This document shows, piece after piece, positions 34,506 to 42,785 of a DNA stretch of 57,712 nt; the stretch's first letter is position 1; every line of letters begins with the position of its first letter. This DNA comes from Saccharofermentans sp. (GTDB taxonomy: Bacteria; Bacillota; Clostridia; Saccharofermentanales; Saccharofermentanaceae). The notes below the pieces were generated by a model. The model searched no databases. It worked only from the letters and a program-made list of their open reading frames with translations, and was not told the origin of the DNA. The translations under genes were made by a program, and so were the position numbers. Where the stretch lies: the NCBI GenBank assembly GCA_024403795.1, contig JAKSRD010000009.1, positions 1 through 57,712 of the forward strand, read 5' to 3'.

Positions 34506-35573
34506 ATGAATCTGACGCTGCATCTGACGGAGAACTGCAACATGGACTGCAGTTATTGCATAAGAGAGAAGAAGACAAAGGATATGACTTCCGATGTCCT
34601 TCTGAAGGCATGTGATCTTGCTTTCTCGAGCGGAGCAGCTGCGGGTCTTTGTTTCTTCGGAGGCGAACCTCTTCTGAAGAAAGATCTGATATATCAGGCT
34701 CTCGATCATTCGGAGAAGAAGTCTTCCGAGACCGGCAAGCCGTTCAAATGTAAGATGACTACCAACGGCACTTTGCTTGACGAGGAGTTCCTTCAGAGAG
34801 CTCAGAAGGCAGGCATGGGCATAGGACTTTCCTTTGACGGTAAGGGACAGGATATCTCCAGGAGATTTCCGGACGGCAGTTCTTCTGCCGAACTCATTGA
34901 GAAGAAAGCGAAGCTGTTACTGTCTTATCTTCCTGATTCGGTAGCAATGCTCACTTTGGACCCCAAAGCGTGCAGTCTGCTTTCCGAGTCCGTGAAATAT
35001 CTGGTCTCACTGGGCTTCAAGACGGTGTCTTGCGTTATGGCATATGGCAGAAGGGTTGATTGGACGGAGGAAGATATCGAGGTCCTTCGTACAGAACTTA
35101 ATAAGACAGCTGATTTTTATAAAGATGAATTCTTGGCGGGGAGAAGATATAATATTTCGCCTCTGACGAATAAGATACGTGAATGTGTATCCGGCAGAAA
35201 TCCGGCCGACCATTGTCACCTCGGAACAAGGCAGATGTCGGTCACGGCTGAAGGCAATATCTATCCGTGCACACAGTTCCTTAATGACGAAGAATACTAT
35301 CTCGGTAATGTTTTCGACGGCTTGGATAATGAGTGCGTGATCAAAGTGGCTAAGAAGAACAATACGCCGGCAACATGTCTGGATTGTGATCTCAGAACAA
35401 GATGCACCAATTCCTGCGGATGCGCCAACCGCCTGAATACGGGCAATGAGAATGAAGTATCGCCGCTTCAGTGTACGACTGAGCGGTTATATATTGAGAT
35501 AGCCGACAGGCTGGGCGAGGAACTTTATAAATGCGATCAGAAGGGATTTATTGATTTCTTCGCTAAGAAGTGA
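34506..35573 (+). CDS. Radical SAM/SPASM peptide-modifying enzyme
   Basis: This 355-residue protein has the radical SAM cluster motif CNMDCSYC (Cys 11, 15 and 18), FFGGEPLL at 50-57 for SAM binding, and a SPASM domain. The SPASM cysteines are at 237, 255, 291, 294, 300, 304, 306 and 323, enough for two auxiliary Fe-S clusters. The family includes anaerobic sulfatase-maturating enzymes and sactipeptide or other ribosomal peptide maturases. No sulfatase gene is nearby. The 83-residue ORF immediately upstream is the obvious candidate substrate. No clear terminator follows. Confidence 0.82.
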   Translation: MNLTLHLTENCNMDCSYCIREKKTKDMTSDVLLKACDLAFSSGAAAGLCFFGGEPLLKKDLIYQALDHSEKKSSETGKPFKCKMTTNGTLLDEEFLQRAQKAGMGIGLSFDGKGQDISRRFPDGSSSAELIEKKAKLLLSYLPDSVAMLTLDPKACSLLSESVKYLVSLGFKTVSCVMAYGRRVDWTEEDIEVLRTELNKTADFYKDEFLAGRRYNISPLTNKIRECVSGRNPADHCHLGTRQMSVTAEGNIYPCTQFLNDEEYYLGNVFDGLDNECVIKVAKKNNTPATCLDCDLRTRCTNSCGCANRLNTGNENEVSPLQCTTERLYIEIADRLGEELYKCDQKGFIDFFAKK

Positions 35574-35671
35574 TGCTTTCAGGTATGATTCTCGGAAGTA
35601 TGGTTATCGCCTGTTATGATCTGCATTTTAAGTATGTAATGTGCATTCCTGTTTCTCCGAAGCAACGTTTC

Positions 35672-36400
35672 TCAGCAAAGCATCTTGAACGCGGTTATTA
35701 CGTCCAACGCTTGTCCTGATTGAATGTAGCTGACGACCTGTCCCATGCAGTAGCTCGTTCTGAATCTTTTAGGGATCCATTGATACTTTTGGTTGAGTTG
35801 GAGCTCCAGGATGGGTATCTCGTGCTTCAGTTGTTTTTTGCGTTTGCGAAGTTTTTGCATTGTGTTCTCTCGGCCACTCGCAATCGCATTGTTTACTATA
35901 ATCCGTACACGAATGGATATAACTATTCCGAGGATCAAGACAACTGTCGGAATGATCAATATCACAGAATCACTAAGATCATATATGATAAATACAAATA
36001 TAGCGACATAAAACGAGACAGGAACATTGATCAGAGTCGGCCAGAAGAAGAAAAAGAATGAATGCTTTTGGGGAGGGCAATTCTGATTGATATCAAGGGT
36101 TGTGCTGATATACGTGTCCTCACGATGCATTTCCTCAAGAGAGTAGAAGTCGCCCTGTGCTTTCGCACAAAAAGCTACGGCTTCTTCTAACGTCATATCC
36201 GGAATAACCATCGAGTCTATAACGGGATCATAATACGCCGGTCCTGCTGTCTTCATAATGTTCTGCAAGTCTGCAGCATCATCGTGACCGATCGGATCGT
36301 TCACCGGAGTATTCAATGCCCCGTTCTCAGCGGCATTTCTGCAATCCTGACAGATCAAGTCACCGTCAGTAATCTCAATTCCGCATCTGATGCAAAACAT
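35672..36400 (-). CDS. Zinc-ribbon two-TM coiled-coil protein, paralogue B
   Basis: This 242-residue protein has a zinc ribbon MFCIRCGIE...CQDC, a helix IPDMTLEEAVAFCAKAQ, and FFFFFWPTLI leading into two transmembrane helices. A Lys/Arg-rich coiled coil follows, then the C-terminal motif QWIPKRFRTSYCMGQVVSYIQSGQALDVITAFKML. AAAGGAG lies about 10 bases before the ATG. It is a close paralogue of the next gene upstream and related to the gene at 32140. Function unknown; probably a membrane adaptor. Confidence 0.75.
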   Translation of the reverse strand: MFCIRCGIEITDGDLICQDCRNAAENGALNTPVNDPIGHDDAADLQNIMKTAGPAYYDPVIDSMVIPDMTLEEAVAFCAKAQGDFYSLEEMHREDTYISTTLDINQNCPPQKHSFFFFFWPTLINVPVSFYVAIFVFIIYDLSDSVILIIPTVVLILGIVISIRVRIIVNNAIASGRENTMQKLRKRKKQLKHEIPILELQLNQKYQWIPKRFRTSYCMGQVVSYIQSGQALDVITAFKMLC

Positions 36401-36428
36401 CGTGTTGATACTCCTTTGAAAAGTATTC

Positions 36429-37145
36429 TCATCTAAGCATTTTTAATGCAGATTTAATATCTTGTGCCTGCCCGGATTTGAGATGTCTGATCATCGTTCT
36501 TATACTGGAGCTCTTTCTGAATTTTTCAGGGATCCATTGATAATCGTGGTTGAGTTTGGCTTTAAGAATGGAGATCTCATGAAGAAGAGATTCTTTATCT
36601 TCGCGAAGTTTTTTTCTTTGGTCACCCTTCTCCCGGTTAATGTCAGCGAGCCATGCGTTTTCTCTGTCACGCTTCCTTGCAGCCAATATCCAGCCGATGA
36701 TCAGAACAGCGATCGGAAAGAGAAACGGCAGAGTATATGAGAAATAATAGACGGAGTTGGTTAAATACAGTCTTCCGATCAATACCATGAATATAACGCC
36801 GACATAAATCGAGATAAACGCAAAGATCAGGGTCGGCCAGAAGAAATGGAAAGTCGAGTACTGCGCATTGCTGTATTGCAAGCCATTATCGAGTTTTCTG
36901 GTAATCTCTGAGACCTCACGATTCTTTTTCTCAAGTGAGTTGAATTCGCGCTGTGCTTTCTCACAAAGGATGATCGACTCTTCCAAAGTCATCTCGGGAA
37001 TGTCCAAAGAATCTATGTTGACATGGTTACTTGCAGGTCTCGTTGCCGGAGAACTTAATGCATCATTCTTGACGGGCTTTCCGCACTTCTGGCAGAACAA
37101 GTCACCGTCCATAAGTTCAAAACTGCATCTGCTGCAAAACCTCAT
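36429..37145 (-). CDS. Zinc-ribbon two-TM coiled-coil protein, paralogue C
   Basis: This protein of about 238 residues starts at 37145 (MRFCSRC) behind GAGGGGGAG; the frame extends to 37313 but that part has no ribosome binding site. Its order matches paralogue B: ribbon CSRCSFE...CQKCGK, IPEMTLEESIILCEKAQ, FHFFWPTLI, two transmembrane helices, a basic coiled coil, and QWIPEKFRKSSSIRTMIRHLKSGQAQDIKSALKML. It is a tandem duplicate of paralogue B, with 28 bp between them. Confidence 0.75.
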   Translation of the reverse strand: MRFCSRCSFELMDGDLFCQKCGKPVKNDALSSPATRPASNHVNIDSLDIPEMTLEESIILCEKAQREFNSLEKKNREVSEITRKLDNGLQYSNAQYSTFHFFWPTLIFAFISIYVGVIFMVLIGRLYLTNSVYYFSYTLPFLFPIAVLIIGWILAARKRDRENAWLADINREKGDQRKKLREDKESLLHEISILKAKLNHDYQWIPEKFRKSSSIRTMIRHLKSGQAQDIKSALKMLR

Positions 37146-37403
37146 ACTCATACTCCCCCTCGAAAATATGATGCTAAGCAAAAACGATCGACACAACGGT
37201 TTTATATTAGCAAATTCCAATAATAAATAAAATATACTGTGTGCTTTATTAATCGTTTTCTGCTCTATCTTCGCGTTTTCCTTATTTCTTATAGAAAAGC
37301 GCATGTCTTTCAAATATAATGATTTGCGTGAATGGCGGTGCGCCGGCGTGCTTAACGCATCGTGTCGTTTTTACAGAAAAGTTTTCCGTTTAGGAGATTA
37401 AGA

Positions 37404-39239
37404 ATGGACCGCATAAAAATTGAGCTTCAGAGCAGTGAACAGAGAGCACTGAAGGAATTGTACGGTATGCTCGAGAGACGTGTTGAGGCGGCTCCGAGTG
37501 GACTGTGCCCCATTGATGTCGTTAAGAACATGATCACATTTAGTCACAGCCAGAGCTGCGGCAAATGCTCACCATGCCGGATCGGCCTTGAGCAGCTTGC
37601 CCGCATGATGGACAAGGTGACTTCCGGTGCTGCAGAAGAGAGCATCATCGATGAGATCGAGAAGCTTGCTCAGTCGATCGCGGATTCTGCCGATTGCGTG
37701 ATCGGTACCGAAGCTGCCAAGATGGCTTTATCCAGCATCGCGAACTTCAAGGATGACTACCTCAGTCACATTAATAACGGTTGCTGCACATGCGGGATCG
37801 ATCGTGCGATTGCATGTACGGATCTGTGTCCTGCTCATGTTGATGTCCCGGGTTATGTTGCCTTGATAGGCGCCGGCAGATATGAGGATGCAATAAGACT
37901 CATGCGCAAGGATAATCCGTTCCCGTCAGTATGCGGTTATGTCTGTGAGCATCCCTGTGAGAGAGGCTGCAGAAGGATCATGGTAGACGATGCGATCAAC
38001 ATCTGCGGACTGAAGCGTTTTGCAGCAGACAATGCAGGTGAGATACCCGTTCCCGATAAGGCTGAGTCCACTGGAAAGAAGATCGCCATAATCGGAGGCG
38101 GTCCGGCAGGACTTACGGCCGCTTTCTTCCTCGCACTTATGGGACATCAGCCTCATGTATACGAACAGAGAGCAAAGCTCGGAGGAATGCTCCGTTACGG
38201 TATTCCGGATTACAGACTTCCTCAGGATATCCTCGATAAGGACATCAACAACATTCTTGCTGCAGGCGTTACATATGAGTGCAACGTATCAGTGGGTAAG
38301 GATGTAACACTTGACGAATTGAAGTCGCAGTACGATGCGGTCTATCTCTCGATCGGTGCTCACGACGATAAGAAGCTCGGCATCGAAGGCGAGGACAGCA
38401 AGAACGTTGTAAGTGCCGTTGAGATGCTTAGAGCTGCAGGCGAAGGCAATGCGGAATCACTTGCCGGCAAGCGCGTGGTCGTCATCGGCGGCGGTAACGT
38501 TGCGATGGATGCGACACGTACGGCATTGAGACTCGGTGCAAGCAAGGTAACCTGCGTATACCGCCGCCGCATCGAAGACATGACGGCACTTCCCGAAGAA
38601 GTTCAGGATGCACAGATGGAAGGTGCGAGGATGCTCATCCTTCACGCTCCCGACCATATCGAAGCTAATGAGAACGGTGAAGTTTCCGCACTTTGGGCTG
38701 CACCTCAAATGGTCAGCACGATCGGTTCAGACGGCCGTACATCAGTTAAGAAGGCTGACAAACCGAACGTCAGAATACCTTGCGACTACATCGTGGTCGC
38801 CATTGGTCAGGCCGTTGATCTCAAGCACTTCGAGGAGAGCGGGATCCCCACGAACCGCGGTAAGCTCAAGGCTGATCTTACGGGCTTCGTCGCAGGCAGC
38901 GAGAAGGTTTTCGCGGGCGGAGATGCAGAATCAGGTCCTGCTACGGTTATCCGTGCCGTTGCGGCAGGTAAAGTAGCTGCGGCAAACATAGATGAATTCC
39001 TGGGATACAGTCACGAGATCACTGTTGATGTGGATATCCCGGAACCGGATCACGCGACGATCACACCTTGCGGAAGAGTCAATCTGACAAACAGGGATGT
39101 GGAGAATATCGACGGTGATTTCGGAATAGTAACAGAAGGCATGTCGGAGCAGGAGGCTAAGCAGGAGTGTTCAAGATGTCTGCGTTGCGATTGCTTCGGA
39201 TACGGCAAATTCAAGGGAGGGAGAAGCGAACAATGGTAA
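37404..39239 (+). CDS. NuoF-type Fe-S domain fused to GltD-like oxidoreductase
   Basis: This 611-residue flavoprotein starts at 37404 with AGGAG 7 bases upstream. The N-terminus has the NuoF/HydB C-terminal 4Fe-4S motif CGKCSPC (52-58, distal Cys 98) without the FMN/NADH-binding part. Next comes the Cys-rich GltD/NfnB N-terminal cluster region (about 127-190). Then follow FAD motif IIGGGPAG (229-236) and NAD(P)H motif VIGGGNVAMDA. A Cys-rich tail contains CSRCLRC. It overlaps the hydrogenase gene by 7 bp. It probably passes electrons between NAD(P)H and the hydrogenase. Whether it bifurcates with ferredoxin is open. Confidence 0.88.
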   Translation: MDRIKIELQSSEQRALKELYGMLERRVEAAPSGLCPIDVVKNMITFSHSQSCGKCSPCRIGLEQLARMMDKVTSGAAEESIIDEIEKLAQSIADSADCVIGTEAAKMALSSIANFKDDYLSHINNGCCTCGIDRAIACTDLCPAHVDVPGYVALIGAGRYEDAIRLMRKDNPFPSVCGYVCEHPCERGCRRIMVDDAINICGLKRFAADNAGEIPVPDKAESTGKKIAIIGGGPAGLTAAFFLALMGHQPHVYEQRAKLGGMLRYGIPDYRLPQDILDKDINNILAAGVTYECNVSVGKDVTLDELKSQYDAVYLSIGAHDDKKLGIEGEDSKNVVSAVEMLRAAGEGNAESLAGKRVVVIGGGNVAMDATRTALRLGASKVTCVYRRRIEDMTALPEEVQDAQMEGARMLILHAPDHIEANENGEVSALWAAPQMVSTIGSDGRTSVKKADKPNVRIPCDYIVVAIGQAVDLKHFEESGIPTNRGKLKADLTGFVAGSEKVFAGGDAESGPATVIRAVAAGKVAAANIDEFLGYSHEITVDVDIPEPDHATITPCGRVNLTNRDVENIDGDFGIVTEGMSEQEAKQECSRCLRCDCFGYGKFKGGRSEQW

Positions 39240-41002
39240 ACATCGTGATAAACGGAAAAAGCATTGAGGTTCCTTCCGATATCACGATATTGGAAGCTGC
39301 CCGCATTGCTAAGATAGAAGTACCTCACCTTTGCTACCTCAAGGACATTAATGAGATCGGCGCATGCAGACTCTGTGTCGTTGAAGTAGAGGGTGAAGAC
39401 AGACTTATTCCTGCCTGCGAGAACAAGGTCAGGGAAGGCATGGTCATCAAGACTAACAGCCCTAAGGTAAGAAATGCAGTAAGAAATAATCTTGAACTGA
39501 TACTCAGCAAGCATAAGGCAGAATGCACTTCATGCGTAAGAAGCGGAAACTGCCAGCTTCAGGATCTTGCAAACGATTACAATCTTACTTGCGAATACAG
39601 AGATAAGGACGATAACGAGAAAAGATTGGAGAAGTGGAATTCCGAATTTCCGATCATCCGTGATGCACAGAAATGTGTTCAGTGCATGAGATGCGTATCC
39701 GTCTGCGATAAGGTTCAGGGAATGCATGTCTGGGATCTCGTTGGTACGGGAAGTCATTCGCACATCGGTGTCACAGGCAACCGCTTGATCGAATTTGCCG
39801 ATTGTACCGAGTGCGGTCAGTGCATTACGCATTGCCCTGTAGGTGCACTTACCGAGCGTGATGACACCAAGAAAGTAATGAAGGCTCTCGCTGATCCTGA
39901 AGTGGTTACCGTTGTTCAGATCGCGCCTGCGATCAGAAGCGGTTATGCGGAATCACTCGGCATCGATCCTTCAGTTGCTACGGTCGCAAGACTTGCAGGA
40001 GCTCTCAAGATGATGGGCTTCGATTATGTTTTCGATACAAGCTTTACGGCTGACCTTACGATCATGGAGGAAGGCAGTGAGCTGATCCGCCGTTTGCAGG
40101 CAGGCGATCTTAAGAAGTATCCGATGTTCACCAGCTGCTGCCCGGGTTGGATCAGATTCATTGAGAGTCAGTATCCCGAACTTGTTCCTCAGTTATCTTC
40201 CGCAAAGAGCCCTCAACAGATGTTCGGTGCTCTCATTAAGTCTTATTTTGCCGAGAAGAACGGCATCGATCCCAAGAAGATCGTCAGCGTATCCATAATG
40301 CCCTGCACGGCAAAGAAGGGTGAGGCAGAGCTTCCCGAGATGAAGGGTGAGAGCGGCGCTCCTGACGTAGATGTCGTTCTTACCACAAGAGAACTCATGA
40401 GAATGTTCAGCAGCGAGCGCGTTGATCTGAACGACATCGAAGAGGTTCCGTTCGACAGTCTGTTCGGTGAGTATACCGGTGCCGGCGTTATCTTCGGTAC
40501 TACGGGCGGTGTCATGGAAGCGGCTCTTCGTTCCGGATATTATCTCGTAACGGGAAAGAATCCTGATGTTGATGCTTTCTCCGATGTCCGTGCCGTAAGC
40601 TTCGACGATGCCGGAGTATCCTTCAAGGATGTCTCTGAGAGCGGTAAGGCCAACTGGCGTGAAGCCACATTCGATCTTGCAGGAACACCTCTGCGTGTTG
40701 CCGTTACGAGCGGTCTTGTAAATACACGCAAGTTGATCGATGCGATCCTTGCCGGCAAGGTTTCTTATGACTTCGTTGAGATAATGGCTTGTCCCGGCGG
40801 ATGTGCAGGCGGCGGCGGACAGCCGATCCACTGTGACGACGTTGAGCGCGGTATGACAAGGGGCGCGGTATTGCGTGACATCGATGCATCAAGTGCGGTC
40901 CGTTTCTCACACGAGAATACCGACGTACAGAAGCTGTATCAGGATTGGCTCGGCACACCCGGCAGCGAGATTGCCGAGAAGTATCTGCACAGAGAATACT
41001 GA
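39233..41002 (+). CDS. hydA: [FeFe] hydrogenase catalytic subunit (HydA/HndD type)
   Basis: This 589-residue group A hydrogenase has an N-terminal 2Fe-2S domain (CYL..GACRLC..PAC) and a His-Cys 4Fe-4S site (HKAECTSCVRSGNC). Two 4Fe-4S clusters follow (CVQCMRCVSVC 148-158 and CTECGQCITHCP 191-202). The H-cluster motifs are L1 TSCCPGW (300-306), L2 MPCTAKK (356-362) and L3 ACPGGCAGGGGQ (519-530). It evolves or consumes H2 during fermentation. The ATG at 39233 follows GGGAGGGAG and lies inside the end of the partner gene. No NuoE/NuoF subunits or maturases (HydEFG) are in the window. Confidence 0.95.
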   Translation: MVNIVINGKSIEVPSDITILEAARIAKIEVPHLCYLKDINEIGACRLCVVEVEGEDRLIPACENKVREGMVIKTNSPKVRNAVRNNLELILSKHKAECTSCVRSGNCQLQDLANDYNLTCEYRDKDDNEKRLEKWNSEFPIIRDAQKCVQCMRCVSVCDKVQGMHVWDLVGTGSHSHIGVTGNRLIEFADCTECGQCITHCPVGALTERDDTKKVMKALADPEVVTVVQIAPAIRSGYAESLGIDPSVATVARLAGALKMMGFDYVFDTSFTADLTIMEEGSELIRRLQAGDLKKYPMFTSCCPGWIRFIESQYPELVPQLSSAKSPQQMFGALIKSYFAEKNGIDPKKIVSVSIMPCTAKKGEAELPEMKGESGAPDVDVVLTTRELMRMFSSERVDLNDIEEVPFDSLFGEYTGAGVIFGTTGGVMEAALRSGYYLVTGKNPDVDAFSDVRAVSFDDAGVSFKDVSESGKANWREATFDLAGTPLRVAVTSGLVNTRKLIDAILAGKVSYDFVEIMACPGGCAGGGGQPIHCDDVERGMTRGAVLRDIDASSAVRFSHENTDVQKLYQDWLGTPGSEIAEKYLHREY

Positions 41003-41024
41003 TATCAAGTGATTATTTAAAGCA

Positions 41025-41055
41025 AAAGAGGTTGTCTGCGGGCAACCTCTTTTTA
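41025..41055 (+). terminator. Terminator of the hydrogenase operon
   Basis: GAGGTTG (41028-41034) and CAACCTC (41043-41049) form the stem, followed by TTTTT. Confidence 0.85.
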
Positions 41056-41121
41056 TATCAGTTCATTGTTTATTATTGGTACTTGTGTCGGAAGCTGCTC
41101 GAAAAAGCAGCATTACCTGCT

Positions 41122-41556
41122 TTACCCGTAGAACTCGATCTGAATGGAATCTGTCTCGATAAGTACCGAGTTCTGGTTAAGGGCTGCGATGACTTCATCT
41201 GCGATCTTGTGGACGGTCTCGCTGTCGGTGTCGTCGAAGTAACATACGATCGTGTTCTCGTGAGTTGGATTACCGTCATCGTCAACCCATGAGCCTATGG
41301 CGTCCTGGATCGTATAGCCGCCGAGATATTTGAAGCAGATGTCGTCAACGATCTTTTTGGCTTCTTCTGTCGATATGATCTGCTCGTATGTGTCCTTATC
41401 GTTTGTTCCGATATACATGACGTACTGAGAGCTTTTCGCATTAACGGATTTCTGATCACGGCAGGAGCGCAGGACGAGAAAGCCGAGTAAAGCCGTGGCT
41501 GCGAGATTAACTGACAGAAGGATGATAACTGCAAGGGTTGTTTTTCGCGAATTCAT
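41122..41556 (-). CDS. Single-TM secreted protein, DUF3574-like
   Basis: This protein of about 144 residues has one N-terminal transmembrane helix and an extracytoplasmic domain. The domain includes YVMYIGTNDKDTYEQIIS, KYLGGYTIQDAIGSWVDDDG and NSVLIETDSIQIEFYG. The blocks resemble DUF3574-type domains. The ATG is chosen over a GTG two codons upstream, since AGAGGTG sits directly before it. Function unknown. Confidence 0.65.
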   Translation of the reverse strand: MNSRKTTLAVIILLSVNLAATALLGFLVLRSCRDQKSVNAKSSQYVMYIGTNDKDTYEQIISTEEAKKIVDDICFKYLGGYTIQDAIGSWVDDDGNPTHENTIVCYFDDTDSETVHKIADEVIAALNQNSVLIETDSIQIEFYG

Positions 41557-41643
41557 ATACACCTCTGAGATATTTATTTAAGCGACACCAATGATACATC
41601 TCTCGGAGGTGCAGAGTTCGGATAATCAGTGGCAAGTGCAAAC

Positions 41644-41673
41644 AAAAACGGGACTGTCGGATGACAGCCCCGT
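41644..41673 (-). terminator. Terminator of the TPR gene
   Basis: ACGGGACTGTC (41648-41658) and GACAGCCCCGT (41663-41673), followed on the minus strand by TTTT. Confidence 0.75.
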
Positions 41674-41698
41674 GATCAAGAATATCGGAGGAAAACGG

Positions 41699-42745
41699 TT
41701 ATGTTAACTGAGAATCAATTACATTGCCGTCAGCATCGAACGTTAACCAAGCATAGACCTCGCCTTCTTTGTCTATTCTCACCATGTAGCAGTCCGGAGT
41801 ATCGTCTGTATCGATATATACGAACAGAATGATCGGCATGGGGGAAAGGCTGTCGTTAATAGCCCAGTAACGCTCTATCTTATCAGTTACGACCCACTCG
41901 TTGCCTATGGCATTCTCTTCGTCATCGTGTACTTCGAGGCGAAAACAACTGTCAAACCACTTGCTGAATCCGGTCAACTTAAGGAAATACTCGCATGCAG
42001 CGTCATAGTCTCCTTCATATGTCAATTCGTTGGCGATAGCGGCATAGCAGAAGCCCAATTGATTCTCGGAGTCTGAATAATCGCCAAGTGCCAAAAGGAT
42101 ATCGGCAGCTTCTTCATATTCATTGTATTCCATGTGATCCAGTGCGATATTGTATTTGCAGTCATCTATCTTATCAGCGGAATCTTTATGATCAGGAATC
42201 GTCTCAAAGATCGTAAGGGCTTCTTCATACTCTCTGCCGCTTAACAGATCATTTGCTTTCTGATAATCACATTCGATAACTTCAGCAGAGGCACTTTCTT
42301 TGTAATCGCCGAGAGATTCAAATATCGATCTTGCCTCGTCATACATCTTGTTATCACGTGAGTATACGGCTTTCTGATAAGAGGTCTCCTTTGACAGTTC
42401 TTCACTTTCTTTATATGTGCCGAGAGAATCGTACAGCGCGGAAGCTTCATCAAAATCCTGTTCGGCAAGACAATCGCCGGCTTTGAGATAGTCGCACTCA
42501 CAGATATAATCTGCCGAATCCTTGAAATCATTCAGTGCCGTGAAATCAGCTTTTGCCTCATCGTACATTCCTGCCTCGAGTTTCTCTGACGCTTTGGAGT
42601 ACTTGAAACATTTGAATCCGTATACTCCGCCGACACTGAGACCGGCAGCGAGAACCAGACTTCCGGAAACGATCGCAATGATCTTTCCCGGATTTGCGGA
42701 CTTCTTCTTTGTTTCTTCTGATATTGTTTTGTTTACTTCAGTCAT
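41699..42745 (-). CDS. Membrane-anchored TPR-like repeat protein
   Basis: This 348-residue protein has a cytosolic N-terminus and one transmembrane helix (residues 20-42). Five or six repeats of about 34 residues follow, with the pattern Y-x-x-A-x-x-x-F-x-x-L-x-D-Y-K-D-S-A and C-D-Y-x-K-A. This is a degenerate TPR/Sel1-type solenoid found in clostridial surface proteins. A beta-rich C-terminal 90 residues complete it. AGAGGGG lies before the ATG. It is probably an extracytoplasmic scaffold. The ECF-type promoter motif of neighbouring genes is not found upstream. Confidence 0.75.
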   Translation of the reverse strand: MTEVNKTISEETKKKSANPGKIIAIVSGSLVLAAGLSVGGVYGFKCFKYSKASEKLEAGMYDEAKADFTALNDFKDSADYICECDYLKAGDCLAEQDFDEASALYDSLGTYKESEELSKETSYQKAVYSRDNKMYDEARSIFESLGDYKESASAEVIECDYQKANDLLSGREYEEALTIFETIPDHKDSADKIDDCKYNIALDHMEYNEYEEAADILLALGDYSDSENQLGFCYAAIANELTYEGDYDAACEYFLKLTGFSKWFDSCFRLEVHDDEENAIGNEWVVTDKIERYWAINDSLSPMPIILFVYIDTDDTPDCYMVRIDKEGEVYAWLTFDADGNVIDSQLT

Positions 42746-42785
42746 AGTTAAATTCCCCTCTTAAATCAGTTTGCGGCCGGAGTGC

